In this document: positions 1-7,345 of the stretch, in pieces
How the letters are laid out: the number at the start of each line of letters is the position of its first letter
Numbering within the stretch: the stretch's first letter is position 1
DNA from: Bacteroidales bacterium
Lineage (GTDB): Bacteria > Bacteroidota > Bacteroidia > Bacteroidales > UBA932
NCBI GenBank assembly: GCA_016303175.1
Contig: JAEDMF010000054.1
Coordinates: 1 to 10,337, forward strand
Reading direction: 5' to 3'
Length of the DNA stretch: 10,337 nt
Made by a program: the position numbers and the translations under genes
The notes under the pieces: model-generated
What the model saw: only the letters and a program-made list of their open reading frames with translations
What the model was told of the DNA's origin: nothing
Databases searched by the model: none

Positions 1-930
1 CGGGTCACCCACGTCCATTGCGTTTGCTATGGTGGGGATGCTGGCCTTGGGCTCATAAAGACCGCTCTGGAGGTAGTTGTAGAACACGTCGTTGCTATTG
101 TTGGCGGCAATGAAACGTTTGACCGGCAGTCCCATTTCGTGGGCGAAAAGGGCTGCGCAGATGTTGCCGAAGTTGCCGCTGGGCACGCACATTACCAATT
201 CTCCTGCTGCTCCGGCCTTCTTCATCTGGGCGTATGCCCAGAAATAGTAGAAACTCTGGGGCAGGAAGCGGGCCACATTGATGCTGTTGGCTGAGGTCAG
301 GCGCAACGCCTTGTTTAGCCCTTCATCCATAAACGCATTCTTGACCAGAGCTTGGCAATCGTCGAAAACCCCGTCTATCTCTATTGCGGTGACGTTTTGT
401 CCGAGGGTGGTGAACTGACATTCCTGTATGGGGCTGACCTTGCCTTTGGGGTAGAGCACATAGACGTGTATGCCCTTCACTCCAAGGAAACCGTTGGCAA
501 CTGCGCTGCCGGTGTCTCCCGATGTCGCCACCAGCACGTTCAGCGTTCGGGAGTCATCCTTTGCCGCGAAATACTGGAGCAGACGCGCCATGAAGCGGGC
601 TCCCACGTCCTTGAAGGCAAGGGTGGGTCCGTGGAAGAGCTCCAGCGCCCATATTCTGTCCTCCACCTTCACGGCAGGGCAGTCGAAACTAAGCGTTTCA
701 CGTACTATCCTATGCAGTTCCTCCCTTTCCACGTCTTCCCCGAAGAAGGCGTCCGCCACAGCGCAGGCCACCTCGTGGAAACTCAGGCTGTCAATCTTTT
801 CGAAGAACTCCGCTGGAAGCGCAGGTATCCTCTCCGGCATATACAGACCTCTGTCCTCAGCAAGTCCTTTGACAACGGCCTTGCTGAGACTCGCCAGGGG
901 TGCTTTCCCGTTAGTGCTGTAGTAGTTCAT
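1..930 (-). CDS. thrC: Threonine synthase, C-terminus cut by the window edge
   Basis: PLP-dependent enzyme that converts O-phosphohomoserine to threonine and phosphate, the last step of threonine synthesis in the cytoplasm. Read on the minus strand from the ATG at 928-930, it gives 310 residues (MNYYSTNGKAPL...) that stay open to base 1. Family threonine synthases of this type are about 430 residues, so roughly the last 120 are outside the window. Visible motifs are the PLP-lysine segment HGPTLAFKD (residues 100-108, Lys107), the phosphate-binding ATSGDTGSA (135-143), the SANSINVARF segment (about 203-212), and VPSGNFGN (about 219-226) followed by AMDVGDP at the edge. The N-terminal STNG/LA-D-RGLY region is typical of the E. 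coli/yeast-type enzyme rather than the shorter plant/Bacillus type. It lies 13 bp after thrB and is the third gene of thrABC. There is no clear Shine-Dalgarno sequence. Identity is secure; only completeness is unknown. Confidence 0.97.
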   Translation of the reverse strand, partial: MNYYSTNGKAPLASLSKAVVKGLAEDRGLYMPERIPALPAEFFEKIDSLSFHEVACAVADAFFGEDVEREELHRIVRETLSFDCPAVKVEDRIWALELFHGPTLAFKDVGARFMARLLQYFAAKDDSRTLNVLVATSGDTGSAVANGFLGVKGIHVYVLYPKGKVSPIQECQFTTLGQNVTAIEIDGVFDDCQALVKNAFMDEGLNKALRLTSANSINVARFLPQSFYYFWAYAQMKKAGAAGELVMCVPSGNFGNICAALFAHEMGLPVKRFIAANNSNDVFYNYLQSGLYEPKASIPTIANAMDVGDP

Positions 931-943
931 AATTGCCGCTCAA

Positions 944-1873
944 TTACATAGGAAGGAGCTTGGCTCCCTTGTTGGACACTTTTTCCACATAGACTTCGCT
1001 GTCAATTCCGAGGAAGTCGAAGTGTTCTTTGAAGATTTTTTGGGCCTTCACGGCTGTTTCCTGATTGTCCGACAGGGCGAAGAGCGAGGGACCGGAACCG
1101 GAAATGTTCATCGCCACCGCTCCGCACTTGAGTATTTTCTTGCGGAGTTTGTCGAAGTCGGGTATGAATTTCTTGCGGTAGGGTTCTGCCACGGCGTCCT
1201 TCATAGAACGTCCTATGAGTCCGACATTGCCCGAGTAGAGCCCTGCAACCAGCCCTCCCACGTTGCCCCATTGGCTCACGGCCGTATGCATTGGAATTTC
1301 CTTGGGCATTATTTCTCGAGCCTCTTTTGTGGTCACCACGATGGCGGGATGCACCACGGTGCAGTAGAAATTGCCCGGAACGGGGAGTTTGACAAGGTCC
1401 AGGGGCTCGTACCCGCGTATCATTACAATGCCTCCCATTACTGCCGGGGCGGCGTTGTCGGCGTGGTAGCCTCCGCTGGCGAGATTCTCACCTTCCATTG
1501 CGCAGATTACCACTTCTTCCTCGCTCAGGGGACAGCCGAAGAGTTCGTTCAGTCCGTAGGCTGCCGCCGCGCTGCTGGCCGCCGAAGAACCTATGCCGCT
1601 GCCGGGATATATTTTCTGCCTTACCGTAATCTCTATGTTGGCGCTGTTGCCTGTCATATCCATGAATTTGCGCACTACAGGGGTGATTACGTTCATTTCA
1701 GGGTCTTCCGGCAGGGGCACGTCAGTCGCATTGGTAATGCTCAGGCCGTTGCCCTCCGTGGCCACTATGTCCAGGATGTCACCGACATCGTCAAGGGCGA
1801 GACCCATAATGTCAAAGCCGCAGCCGAGGTTGGCTATTGAAGCGGGGGCGAATACTCTTAGTGATTTTTTCAT
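944..1873 (-). CDS. thrB: Homoserine kinase (GHMP kinase family)
   Basis: Phosphorylates L-homoserine with ATP to O-phosphohomoserine, the substrate of the adjacent threonine synthase. The 309-residue protein has the usual family length (about 300-320). GHMP-family signatures appear in order: the N-terminal APASIANLGCGFDIMG segment (residues 9-24), the glycine/serine-rich ATP-binding loop PGSGIGSSAAS (90-100), HADNAAPAVMGG (137-148), and the C-terminal glycine-rich NISGSGPSLFAL (256-267). The start is the ATG at 1871-1873, 14 bp after the thrA stop; the thrC start follows 13 bp after its own stop. The tight spacing implies a single thrABC transcript. This is the classical ThrB, not the phosphoglycerate-mutase-like alternative homoserine kinase annotated in some Bacteroides. 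A different GHMP kinase is unlikely because of the motifs and the flanking thrA and thrC. Confidence 0.97.
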   Translation of the reverse strand: MKKSLRVFAPASIANLGCGFDIMGLALDDVGDILDIVATEGNGLSITNATDVPLPEDPEMNVITPVVRKFMDMTGNSANIEITVRQKIYPGSGIGSSAASSAAAAYGLNELFGCPLSEEEVVICAMEGENLASGGYHADNAAPAVMGGIVMIRGYEPLDLVKLPVPGNFYCTVVHPAIVVTTKEAREIMPKEIPMHTAVSQWGNVGGLVAGLYSGNVGLIGRSMKDAVAEPYRKKFIPDFDKLRKKILKCGAVAMNISGSGPSLFALSDNQETAVKAQKIFKEHFDFLGIDSEVYVEKVSNKGAKLLPM

Positions 1874-1887
1874 ATTTGCCTTTGAAC

Positions 1888-4320
1888 CTAAATGTTTGCA
1901 ATGCTCATAATGTCAGCGAAAACTCCGGCGGCCGTTACGTCTGCGCCTGCTCCGTAGCCCTGGATGAGCATGGGATGCTGGTGGTAGCGCTCCGTGGTGA
2001 GCAGCACTATGTTGTTGGAACCGTCCAGCACATAGAAGGAATGGTCGTGCTCTACGCTCTCCAAAGCGACGCTGAATTTGCCATTGTCCATTCTGGCGAC
2101 GAACCTGAAACGGCGGTCCTGTTCCTGCATCTGTTTCCTCTTGCTTTCAAATTCGGCGTCTAGGGAGGGGAGCCTTTTCCAGAACTCCTCCATACTGCAG
2201 TTGAACAGTTCGTCAGGAATGAAGAGCTTCGCCTCCACGTCTTCTTGGTTTACCTTATATCCGGCTTCTCTGGAGAGGATTACCAGCTTGCGCATCACGT
2301 CCTTGCCGCTGAGATCTATCCTCGGGTCAGGTTCGGAGAAACCCTGCTCCTGCGCCATTTTGACTGCCTTGCTGAAGGGTATGTCCTCCGAAAGTGTGTT
2401 GAAGATGAAGTTCAGGGTGCCGCTGAGCACGGCTTCTATCTTCTGGATGCGGTCGCCGCTGTTGACCAGGGCATTGATGGTGTTGATGATAGGCAGGCCG
2501 GCTCCCACATTGGTTTCGAAGAGAAATTTCACGTTCCTGCGACGGGAGCATTCCTTCAGCGCCTTGTAGTTCTCGTAGTCCGAGGAGGCGGCAATCTTAT
2601 TGGCGGCCACCACGGAAATGCCGTGTTCGAAGAAATCCATATAGAGGCCTGCCACCTCGGCGCTCGCGGTGCAATCCACAAAGACGGAATTGAATATGTT
2701 CATAGAGATGATCTCGTCCTTGAGGGTGGAAGGATTGAGTTTTTTTCCGTTTTTGAGTTCTTCCTTCCAGCGGCTCAGATCCAGACCATTCCTGTCAAAG
2801 ATTCCGGCGTTGCTGCGGGCTATGCCCACGATGTTTATTTTGAGGTTGCGGTCCTTGCGGAGCTTCTGCTGCTGAGCCGCTATTTGTTCTATCAATTTGC
2901 TGCCTACAGTGCCTACGCCGCAGATGAAGACGTTAAGCTCCTGGCACTCGGACAGAAAAAAACTATCGTGTATGACATTCAAGGATTTGCGTAGGAAGCG
3001 GCTTTCCACAACGAAGGAGATGTTGGTCTCGTCCGAACCCTGGGCGCAGGCTATCACGCTGATGCCGTTGCGGCCGAGAGTGGTGAAGAGCTTGCCGGCC
3101 AGACCTGCGTTGTTCTTCATATTGTCTCCCACGACGGCCACTGTGGCCAGATTGCTGCTGATCTTTATATGGTTGATGGAACCCATCTCTATTTCGTGCT
3201 TGAACTCCTCTTCAAGCAACTGCCTTGCCTTCTCGCCGTCGCAGGCTCCCACACCTATGGAGATGCCCGTTTCGGAAGAGGACTGGCTTATCATAAAGAT
3301 GCTGATGTTGCTGTCAGCCAAGGTGCTGAAAATGCGGCCGTCCACTCCGACGATACCTACCATCGAGTTGCCCGAGAGGGTGAGCAGGCAGGTGTTGTCA
3401 ATGGACGAAATGCCGGTGATGGACTTGGTGCAGGAGCAGTGCTCCGTAATGATGGTGCCCGATGCGGAGGGGTTGAAGGTGTTTTTGACGAGGATGGGGA
3501 TGTTCTTCGCCCTTACGGGGTACAGCGTCGGAGGGTAGATTACCTTGGCGCCGAAGTTGCACAATTCCATCGCTTCCCTGTAACTTAGTTCCTTTATTAC
3601 ATAGGAGGTGCTGATTATGCGAGGGTCGGCGGTCATGAAGCCGTCCACGTCTGTCCATATTTCCAGTACGCGGGCTCCCAGAGCGGCGGCAACGAGGCTT
3701 GCGGTGTAGTCGGAGCCTCCCCGGCCGAGGTTGGTGATTTTCCCGTTGTCCCTGTCGGTGGAGATGAAGCCGGGCATCACGGCCACTTTGCAGCCTGTTT
3801 CGAAGCCCTTGAATTCCTGCTGGAGACGGGGATTGATGATTTGGAGGTCAGGCACTGCCTTGCCGTTCTTCAACGTGGTTTTTATCAACTTGAGCGAGTC
3901 GTGCAGGGAAGCGTTGAGCAGGGCGGCTGCAATTCTGCAGGACATCCTTTCTCCGAAACTGAGGATTTCGGCGCTGATGGACTCAGTCAGGGTTTGCAGA
4001 AGGCATACTCCGTGAAGAATGTCTCCCATTCGGCCCATAAGGGAATTGATTTCTTCCTTGAGGGCGGAGGCTTTTGACGCATCCTCAAAGAGCTCGTCTA
4101 TAAGATTGACATGCCTTTCGTGGATTAGGGCAAGGGTGTCAAGATAGCTGCTGTCCCCCTTTTCCGCTTGGGCGCTCATCTTCACGAGCTGGTCGGTAAC
4201 TCCTCCGAGGGCCGACACTACCACTATTTCGGACTCTTCCCTTGACGCTACTATATTCTTTACGTTTCTGAGGCTTTCGGCGCTGCCGACGGATGTACCT
4301 CCGAACTTCAAAACTTTCAT
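1888..4320 (-). CDS. thrA: Bifunctional aspartokinase / homoserine dehydrogenase
   Basis: Fused enzyme catalysing the first step (aspartate to aspartyl phosphate) and third step (aspartate semialdehyde to homoserine) of the threonine pathway. Its 810 residues match the E. coli ThrA/MetL length. The aspartokinase domain occupies about 1-300, with KFGGTS (5-10), GRGGSDYTA (199-207) and TDVDG (223-227). Two ACT regulatory segments follow at about 317-357 (MVGIVGVDGRIFSTL...) and 392-438 (ATVAVVGDNM...). The homoserine dehydrogenase domain starts near 461 with the dinucleotide-binding motif GVGTVG (468-473). It continues with NVGAGLPIINT (604-614), SGTLNFIFNTL (633-643) and EPDPRIDLSGKDVMRKL (663-679). 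By comparison with the yeast enzyme, Glu663, Asp674 and Lys678 are the conserved active-site residues. The ACT domains suggest feedback control by threonine. Being first in an operon with thrB and thrC favours ThrA over the methionine-linked MetL. The ATG at 4318-4320 gives the expected MKVLKFGG start. Confidence 0.98.
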   Translation of the reverse strand: MKVLKFGGTSVGSAESLRNVKNIVASREESEIVVVSALGGVTDQLVKMSAQAEKGDSSYLDTLALIHERHVNLIDELFEDASKASALKEEINSLMGRMGDILHGVCLLQTLTESISAEILSFGERMSCRIAAALLNASLHDSLKLIKTTLKNGKAVPDLQIINPRLQQEFKGFETGCKVAVMPGFISTDRDNGKITNLGRGGSDYTASLVAAALGARVLEIWTDVDGFMTADPRIISTSYVIKELSYREAMELCNFGAKVIYPPTLYPVRAKNIPILVKNTFNPSASGTIITEHCSCTKSITGISSIDNTCLLTLSGNSMVGIVGVDGRIFSTLADSNISIFMISQSSSETGISIGVGACDGEKARQLLEEEFKHEIEMGSINHIKISSNLATVAVVGDNMKNNAGLAGKLFTTLGRNGISVIACAQGSDETNISFVVESRFLRKSLNVIHDSFFLSECQELNVFICGVGTVGSKLIEQIAAQQQKLRKDRNLKINIVGIARSNAGIFDRNGLDLSRWKEELKNGKKLNPSTLKDEIISMNIFNSVFVDCTASAEVAGLYMDFFEHGISVVAANKIAASSDYENYKALKECSRRRNVKFLFETNVGAGLPIINTINALVNSGDRIQKIEAVLSGTLNFIFNTLSEDIPFSKAVKMAQEQGFSEPDPRIDLSGKDVMRKLVILSREAGYKVNQEDVEAKLFIPDELFNCSMEEFWKRLPSLDAEFESKRKQMQEQDRRFRFVARMDNGKFSVALESVEHDHSFYVLDGSNNIVLLTTERYHQHPMLIQGYGAGADVTAAGVFADIMSIANI

Positions 4321-4378
4321 TCCGTCAATATATTGTCAGATGACTTTTAAAGATTAATTTTCAAAACGCACAATAAAC

Positions 4379-4409
4379 TTTCAAAGATACAGAATTATCG
4401 TTACATTTG
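4379..4409 (+). promoter_or_regulatory. Candidate promoter of proCBA
   Basis: TACATTTG (4402-4409) fits the Bacteroidota -7 element TAnnTTTG exactly. A weaker upstream element, TTTC (4379-4382, against TTTG), lies 19 nt before it. Transcription would begin near 4416, about 16 nt before the proC ATG at 4432, after an A/T-rich tract (TATTAAAAAT) typical of Bacteroidota start regions. The element interlocks with the oppositely oriented thrA promoter. Confidence 0.6.
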
Positions 4410-4413
4410 CAAA
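4382..4413 (-). promoter_or_regulatory. Candidate promoter of thrABC
   Basis: Read on the minus strand, TTTG (4410-4413) is followed after 20 nt by TATCTTTG (4382-4389). This matches the Bacteroidota primary-sigma pattern TTTG-N19/21-TAnnTTTG completely. The expected transcript start is near 4375, leaving a leader of about 55 nt before the thrA ATG. The leader contains no ATG-started short ORF rich in Thr or Ile codons, so enterobacterial-type attenuation is not apparent. The assignment rests on the consensus match and position only. Confidence 0.7.
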
Positions 4414-4431
4414 GGTCTTAATATTAAAAAT

Positions 4432-5202
4432 ATGAAAATTGCGATAATCGGAGCCGGAAGCATGGGTGGAGCCCTTGCGAAAGGTTTTGTCAAGAGCGGT
4501 TTTGAAAAACCTTCTAACATATTTGTTACTACAGCGAGACAGAGCAGTGCAGACGTCTGGAAGAAAGCCGGATATTCAGCCTGCACTTCCGAATTCAACA
4601 TCGATGCTGTTTTAGGCGCTGACATAGTTATTCTGGCAGTCAAGCCCTGGCTTGCCTCCAAGGTGCTCAAGGACATCGTTTTTATGAAATCCCAAACGGT
4701 GGTGTCGGTTATGGCCGGCGTCGGGAAGGCGGAATTGTCAAGCGCTTTTAATAACAATATTCCGGGCGCCCTTTATCTTGCAATGCCCAACATTGCCGCG
4801 GCAAATTGTCAGGGTGTGACTTTTCTTGCCCCCGCGTGGGATAATATCGGCGGCGGAGAGAAGGTCGAAAAGATGTTCGGAGCCGTCGGCAGGGTTTTCA
4901 TTACTGATGAGAAACATCTGGGAGCCGGCACAGCCCTTGCTTCCTGTGGCATTGCCTACGCTCTGCGCTATCTGCGCGCTGCCACCGAGGGAGGTGTCCA
5001 GCTTGGTTTCAAGGCTGACGTTGCCCGAGAGATAGTGGCCCAGACCCTTGCCGGAGCCGTAAGCCTGCTCGAGTCGGAGAAGGTTCATCCGGAGGAGTTG
5101 ATTGACAGAGTGACCACCCCCGGCGGCCTCACGATAAGGGGCCTCAATGCAATGGAGGAGGCAGGTTTTACCAACGCTGTCATCAAGGGACTTCTCGCCT
5201 GA
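4432..5202 (+). CDS. proC: Pyrroline-5-carboxylate reductase
   Basis: Reduces 1-pyrroline-5-carboxylate to L-proline with NAD(P)H, the final step of proline synthesis. The 256 residues are slightly shorter than the usual 265-275. An N-terminal Rossmann fold begins MKIAIIGAGSMGGA (glycine motif at residues 7-13), and AVKPW (69-73) and AMPNIAA (117-123) follow. The C-terminal dimerisation domain has GAGTALASCGIAY (164-176), a variant of the common TALSGSGPAY, and ends with the family signature RVTTPGGLTIRGL (226-238). It is the first gene of proC-proB-proA and faces away from thrA. The ATG at 4432 is the only sensible start because the glycine-rich loop follows at once. Placing proC ahead of proB and proA puts the whole glutamate-to-proline route on one likely transcript. 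Confidence 0.97.
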   Translation: MKIAIIGAGSMGGALAKGFVKSGFEKPSNIFVTTARQSSADVWKKAGYSACTSEFNIDAVLGADIVILAVKPWLASKVLKDIVFMKSQTVVSVMAGVGKAELSSAFNNNIPGALYLAMPNIAAANCQGVTFLAPAWDNIGGGEKVEKMFGAVGRVFITDEKHLGAGTALASCGIAYALRYLRAATEGGVQLGFKADVAREIVAQTLAGAVSLLESEKVHPEELIDRVTTPGGLTIRGLNAMEEAGFTNAVIKGLLA

Positions 5203-5255
5203 TATCCGGTCGGGCGTCCTTTTGTCTTTCACCGGAAATATTGTATTCAATCGAG

Positions 5256-6017
5256 ATGAGAATAGTAGTTAAAATCGGCAGCAATGTGCTGACCAGAGCT
5301 GACGGCACTATGGACGTCACCAGAATGTCGGCCCTGGTTGACCAGGTGGCCGCCCTGCGCAGGGAAGGGCACCAAATCATCATCGTCAGCAGCGGAGCCG
5401 TCGCCAGCGGAAAGTCCATAATCCCTTGTGAACATCCTCTGGACAAGGCTGAACAGAGACAGCTTTTCTCCGCAGTGGGACAGGTGCTCCTGATGAGCCA
5501 TTACAGTACCTTCTTCAGGGATTACGGCATAAACGTGGGCCAGGTGCTTACCGTCAAGGAGAATTTCAGTACGCCCTACGAGAGGGAGAACGTTTCCCAT
5601 TGTATGGAGGCTATGCTGGAGAATGGGGTTCTGCCCATAGTCAATGAGAACGACACGGTTTGCCTGACCGAACTTATGTTTACCGACAACGATGAGCTAT
5701 CGGGCCTTGTAGCCCAGCTGATGCAGGCGGACAAACTTATAATACTCAGCAATATAGACGGACTTTATGACGGCGACCCCTCGCTGGTCGGGACTAAGCT
5801 CATTCCGCGTGTCAGGGTAGGTGAGGACCTTTCTTCCTACATCAGTGTCACAAAGAGCAGCGCCGGCAGGGGAGGAATGCAGTCCAAGTGCCACACTGCT
5901 CTGGAGATAGCCGCCTGCGGCATAGACGTGCTCATTGCCAACGGGAAAAGGGAAAACATACTGATTGACCTTTTCTGTCCGGATGCTGATGTTCCACACA
6001 CTGAATTCACAAGATAA
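5256..6017 (+). CDS. proB: Glutamate 5-kinase, short form without PUA domain
   Basis: Phosphorylates glutamate to gamma-glutamyl phosphate, the committed step of proline synthesis. The ATG at 5256 gives 253 residues starting MRIVVKIGSNVL; an in-frame TTG at 5241 would add five unconserved residues and is less likely. It is an amino-acid kinase fold with VVKIGSN (4-10), SSGAVASG (45-52), VNENDTV (129-135), FTDNDELS (142-149), SNIDGLYDGDP (165-175) and the nucleotide-binding GRGGMQSK (204-211). The protein ends about 40 residues after that motif. The C-terminal PUA domain that brings the E. coli enzyme to about 367 residues is absent, and no leftover PUA sequence follows because proA starts at once. 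The 53-bp gap after proC holds only a weak 6-bp inverted repeat (TCCGGT 5205-5210, ACCGGA 5231-5236) with a 20-nt loop. The stop overlaps the proA start by one base (TAATG), suggesting translational coupling. Confidence 0.95.
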   Translation: MRIVVKIGSNVLTRADGTMDVTRMSALVDQVAALRREGHQIIIVSSGAVASGKSIIPCEHPLDKAEQRQLFSAVGQVLLMSHYSTFFRDYGINVGQVLTVKENFSTPYERENVSHCMEAMLENGVLPIVNENDTVCLTELMFTDNDELSGLVAQLMQADKLIILSNIDGLYDGDPSLVGTKLIPRVRVGEDLSSYISVTKSSAGRGGMQSKCHTALEIAACGIDVLIANGKRENILIDLFCPDADVPHTEFTR

Positions 6018-7261
6018 TGAAGGAAATATTCGAGAATGCCCGGAAGGCCTCCACAGCCATACTCGCGCTGAGCGCCCGGGAGCGTTCGCAGCTGCTTTTG
6101 GACCTTTCTGCCTCACTTCTGGAGAGACGTTCCGAACTGCTTGCTGCAAACGCTGAGGATCTGCTTGCGATGGACAAGTCCAACCCTCTGTATGACAGGC
6201 TGATGCTTACTGAGGACAGGGTTGCTTCAATAGCCTCCGATATGGCCAATGTCGCCCGTTTGGAAGACCCTACGGGCAGGGAATTGGAAAGGCGCACCTT
6301 GCCCAACGGGCTCGAACTTCGCAAGGTCAGTGTCCCTTATGGGGTGATAGGCGTGATTTTCGAGGCCAGGCCCAATGTGATTTTCGACGTCTTTTCACTC
6401 TGCTTCAAAAGCGGGAACGTATGTGTGCTCAAAGGTGGAAAGGATGCCGAACATTCCAATCGCAAGGCTGTGGAAATCATACGCGACAGCCTTGCAGCGA
6501 AGCATTATGACCCCTCATTCGTGACCTTGCTGCCTTCTACCCACGAGGCCGCCTCGGCCCTGCTCGAAGCAGTGGGCTACGTGGACCTTGTGATCCCCCG
6601 CGGCGGACGCCGTCTCATTGACTTTGTGCGTTTCAATGCCAAGGTTCCCGTAATTGAGACAGGTGCCGGCGTAGTGCATTGTTACTTTGACGCTGACGGG
6701 GATATGGCCATAGGTCAGGCAGTCGTCAACAACGCAAAGACACGCCGTGTGAGCGTATGCAATGCCCTGGATTGCCTTATAGTGCACAGGGATCGTCTTG
6801 CGGATTTGCCGCAATTGTGCTCACCTCTTGCTCAGTCCGGCGTTGAGATATTTGCAGATGAAGCCTCGTACGGGGCGCTCGACGGCGCTTATCCGGCGGA
6901 GTTGCTTCATCGCGCTTCCGCGGAGTCCTTCGGCACGGAGTTCCAGTCGATGCGTATGGCTCTCAAGTGCGTAGGCAGCGTGCAGGAAGCCATTGCACAC
7001 ATCAACTGTTACGGCTCGGGACACAGCGAGAGCATAGTCACTGAGAATGAGGAAGTTGCAGAGCTGTTTGAACGCGATGTGGACGCCGGTTGCGTCTATG
7101 TGAACGCGCCCACCAGTTTTACCGACGGAGCCCAGTTCGGCCTTGGAGCGGAGATAGGAATCAGTACCCAGAAGCTCGGCGCAAGGGGTCCTATGGGCCT
7201 GCGCGAATTGACCTGCTACAAATGGCTCATCAGGGGTCGCGGCCAGGTTCGCCCGAGGTAG
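6017..7261 (+). CDS. proA: Gamma-glutamyl phosphate reductase
   Basis: NADPH-dependent reduction of gamma-glutamyl phosphate to glutamate-5-semialdehyde, which cyclises to the substrate of ProC. The 414 residues match the family length (about 415-420). It belongs to the aldehyde-dehydrogenase superfamily: VPYGVIGVIFEARPNV (106-121), LKGGKDAEHSN (138-148), VIPRGGRRL (192-200), VIETGAGVVH (212-221), and RRVSVCNALD (243-252) carrying the predicted catalytic Cys248. The C-terminal signature GARGPMGLRELTCYKW (388-403) follows. The unstable phosphate intermediate is thought to be passed from ProB to ProA, so the one-base overlap of the two genes is functionally sensible. The start ATG (6017-6019) is fixed by that overlap and by the MKEIFENARKAS N-terminus. 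The stop codon TAG (7259-7261) is the first three bases of a 15-bp tandem repeat. A hairpin terminator follows 46 bp later. Confidence 0.98.
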   Translation: MKEIFENARKASTAILALSARERSQLLLDLSASLLERRSELLAANAEDLLAMDKSNPLYDRLMLTEDRVASIASDMANVARLEDPTGRELERRTLPNGLELRKVSVPYGVIGVIFEARPNVIFDVFSLCFKSGNVCVLKGGKDAEHSNRKAVEIIRDSLAAKHYDPSFVTLLPSTHEAASALLEAVGYVDLVIPRGGRRLIDFVRFNAKVPVIETGAGVVHCYFDADGDMAIGQAVVNNAKTRRVSVCNALDCLIVHRDRLADLPQLCSPLAQSGVEIFADEASYGALDGAYPAELLHRASAESFGTEFQSMRMALKCVGSVQEAIAHINCYGSGHSESIVTENEEVAELFERDVDAGCVYVNAPTSFTDGAQFGLGAEIGISTQKLGARGPMGLRELTCYKWLIRGRGQVRPR

Positions 7262-7288
7262 AAATCCCATAGATAGAAATCCCATAGA
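7259..7288. repeat. Perfect 15-bp tandem duplication across the proA stop
   Basis: Two identical adjacent copies of TAGAAATCCCATAGA lie at 7259-7273 and 7274-7288. The first three bases of copy one are the proA stop codon. Because 15 is a multiple of three, copy two supplies a second in-frame TAG (7274-7276), so readthrough would add only four residues (Lys-Ser-His-Arg). It looks like a recent slippage-type duplication; no function is evident. Confidence 0.9.
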
Positions 7289-7307
7289 TTGAAGCTTGAA
7301 TTTATGC

Positions 7308-7343
7308 AAAAGGCGGGCAACCGGACTGGTTTACCCGCCTTTT
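7308..7343 (+). terminator. Rho-independent terminator after proA
   Basis: A 10-bp perfect stem pairs AAAAGGCGGG (7308-7317) with CCCGCCTTTT (7334-7343). It continues after a small 1x2 bulge as AACC (7319-7322) with GGTT (7328-7331) around a 5-nt loop. The 3' arm ends in TTTT and runs into T-rich sequence (TTGTTGTTTT, 7346-7355). It lies 46 bp past the proA stop and before the ilvD promoter, so it should end the proCBA transcript. The A-run on the 5' side could allow weak function on the other strand, but no minus-strand gene reads into it here. Confidence 0.85.
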
Positions 7344-7345
7344 AC

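Noticed and set aside
352..951. Two overlapping plus-strand open frames opposite thrC
   Set aside because: The minus strand here encodes threonine synthase with an intact PLP-lysine motif. The plus-strand frames show no domain features.
1022..1840. A 272-codon open frame on the plus strand opposite thrB
   Set aside because: It lies entirely antisense to a clear homoserine kinase. It has no recognisable motifs and is rich in Cys, His, Tyr and Val in the pattern of a mirrored coding frame, so it is a shadow of thrB codon usage.
2245..2994. A 249-codon open frame on the plus strand inside thrA
   Set aside because: It is antisense to the homoserine dehydrogenase part of thrA, with no family resemblance and no promoter or start context of its own.
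5205..5236. Inverted repeat TCCGGT / ACCGGA between proC and proB
   Set aside because: Only 6 bp of perfect pairing with a 20-nt loop, followed by a mismatch. No T-run follows that would make a terminator, so it is too weak to call a regulatory hairpin.
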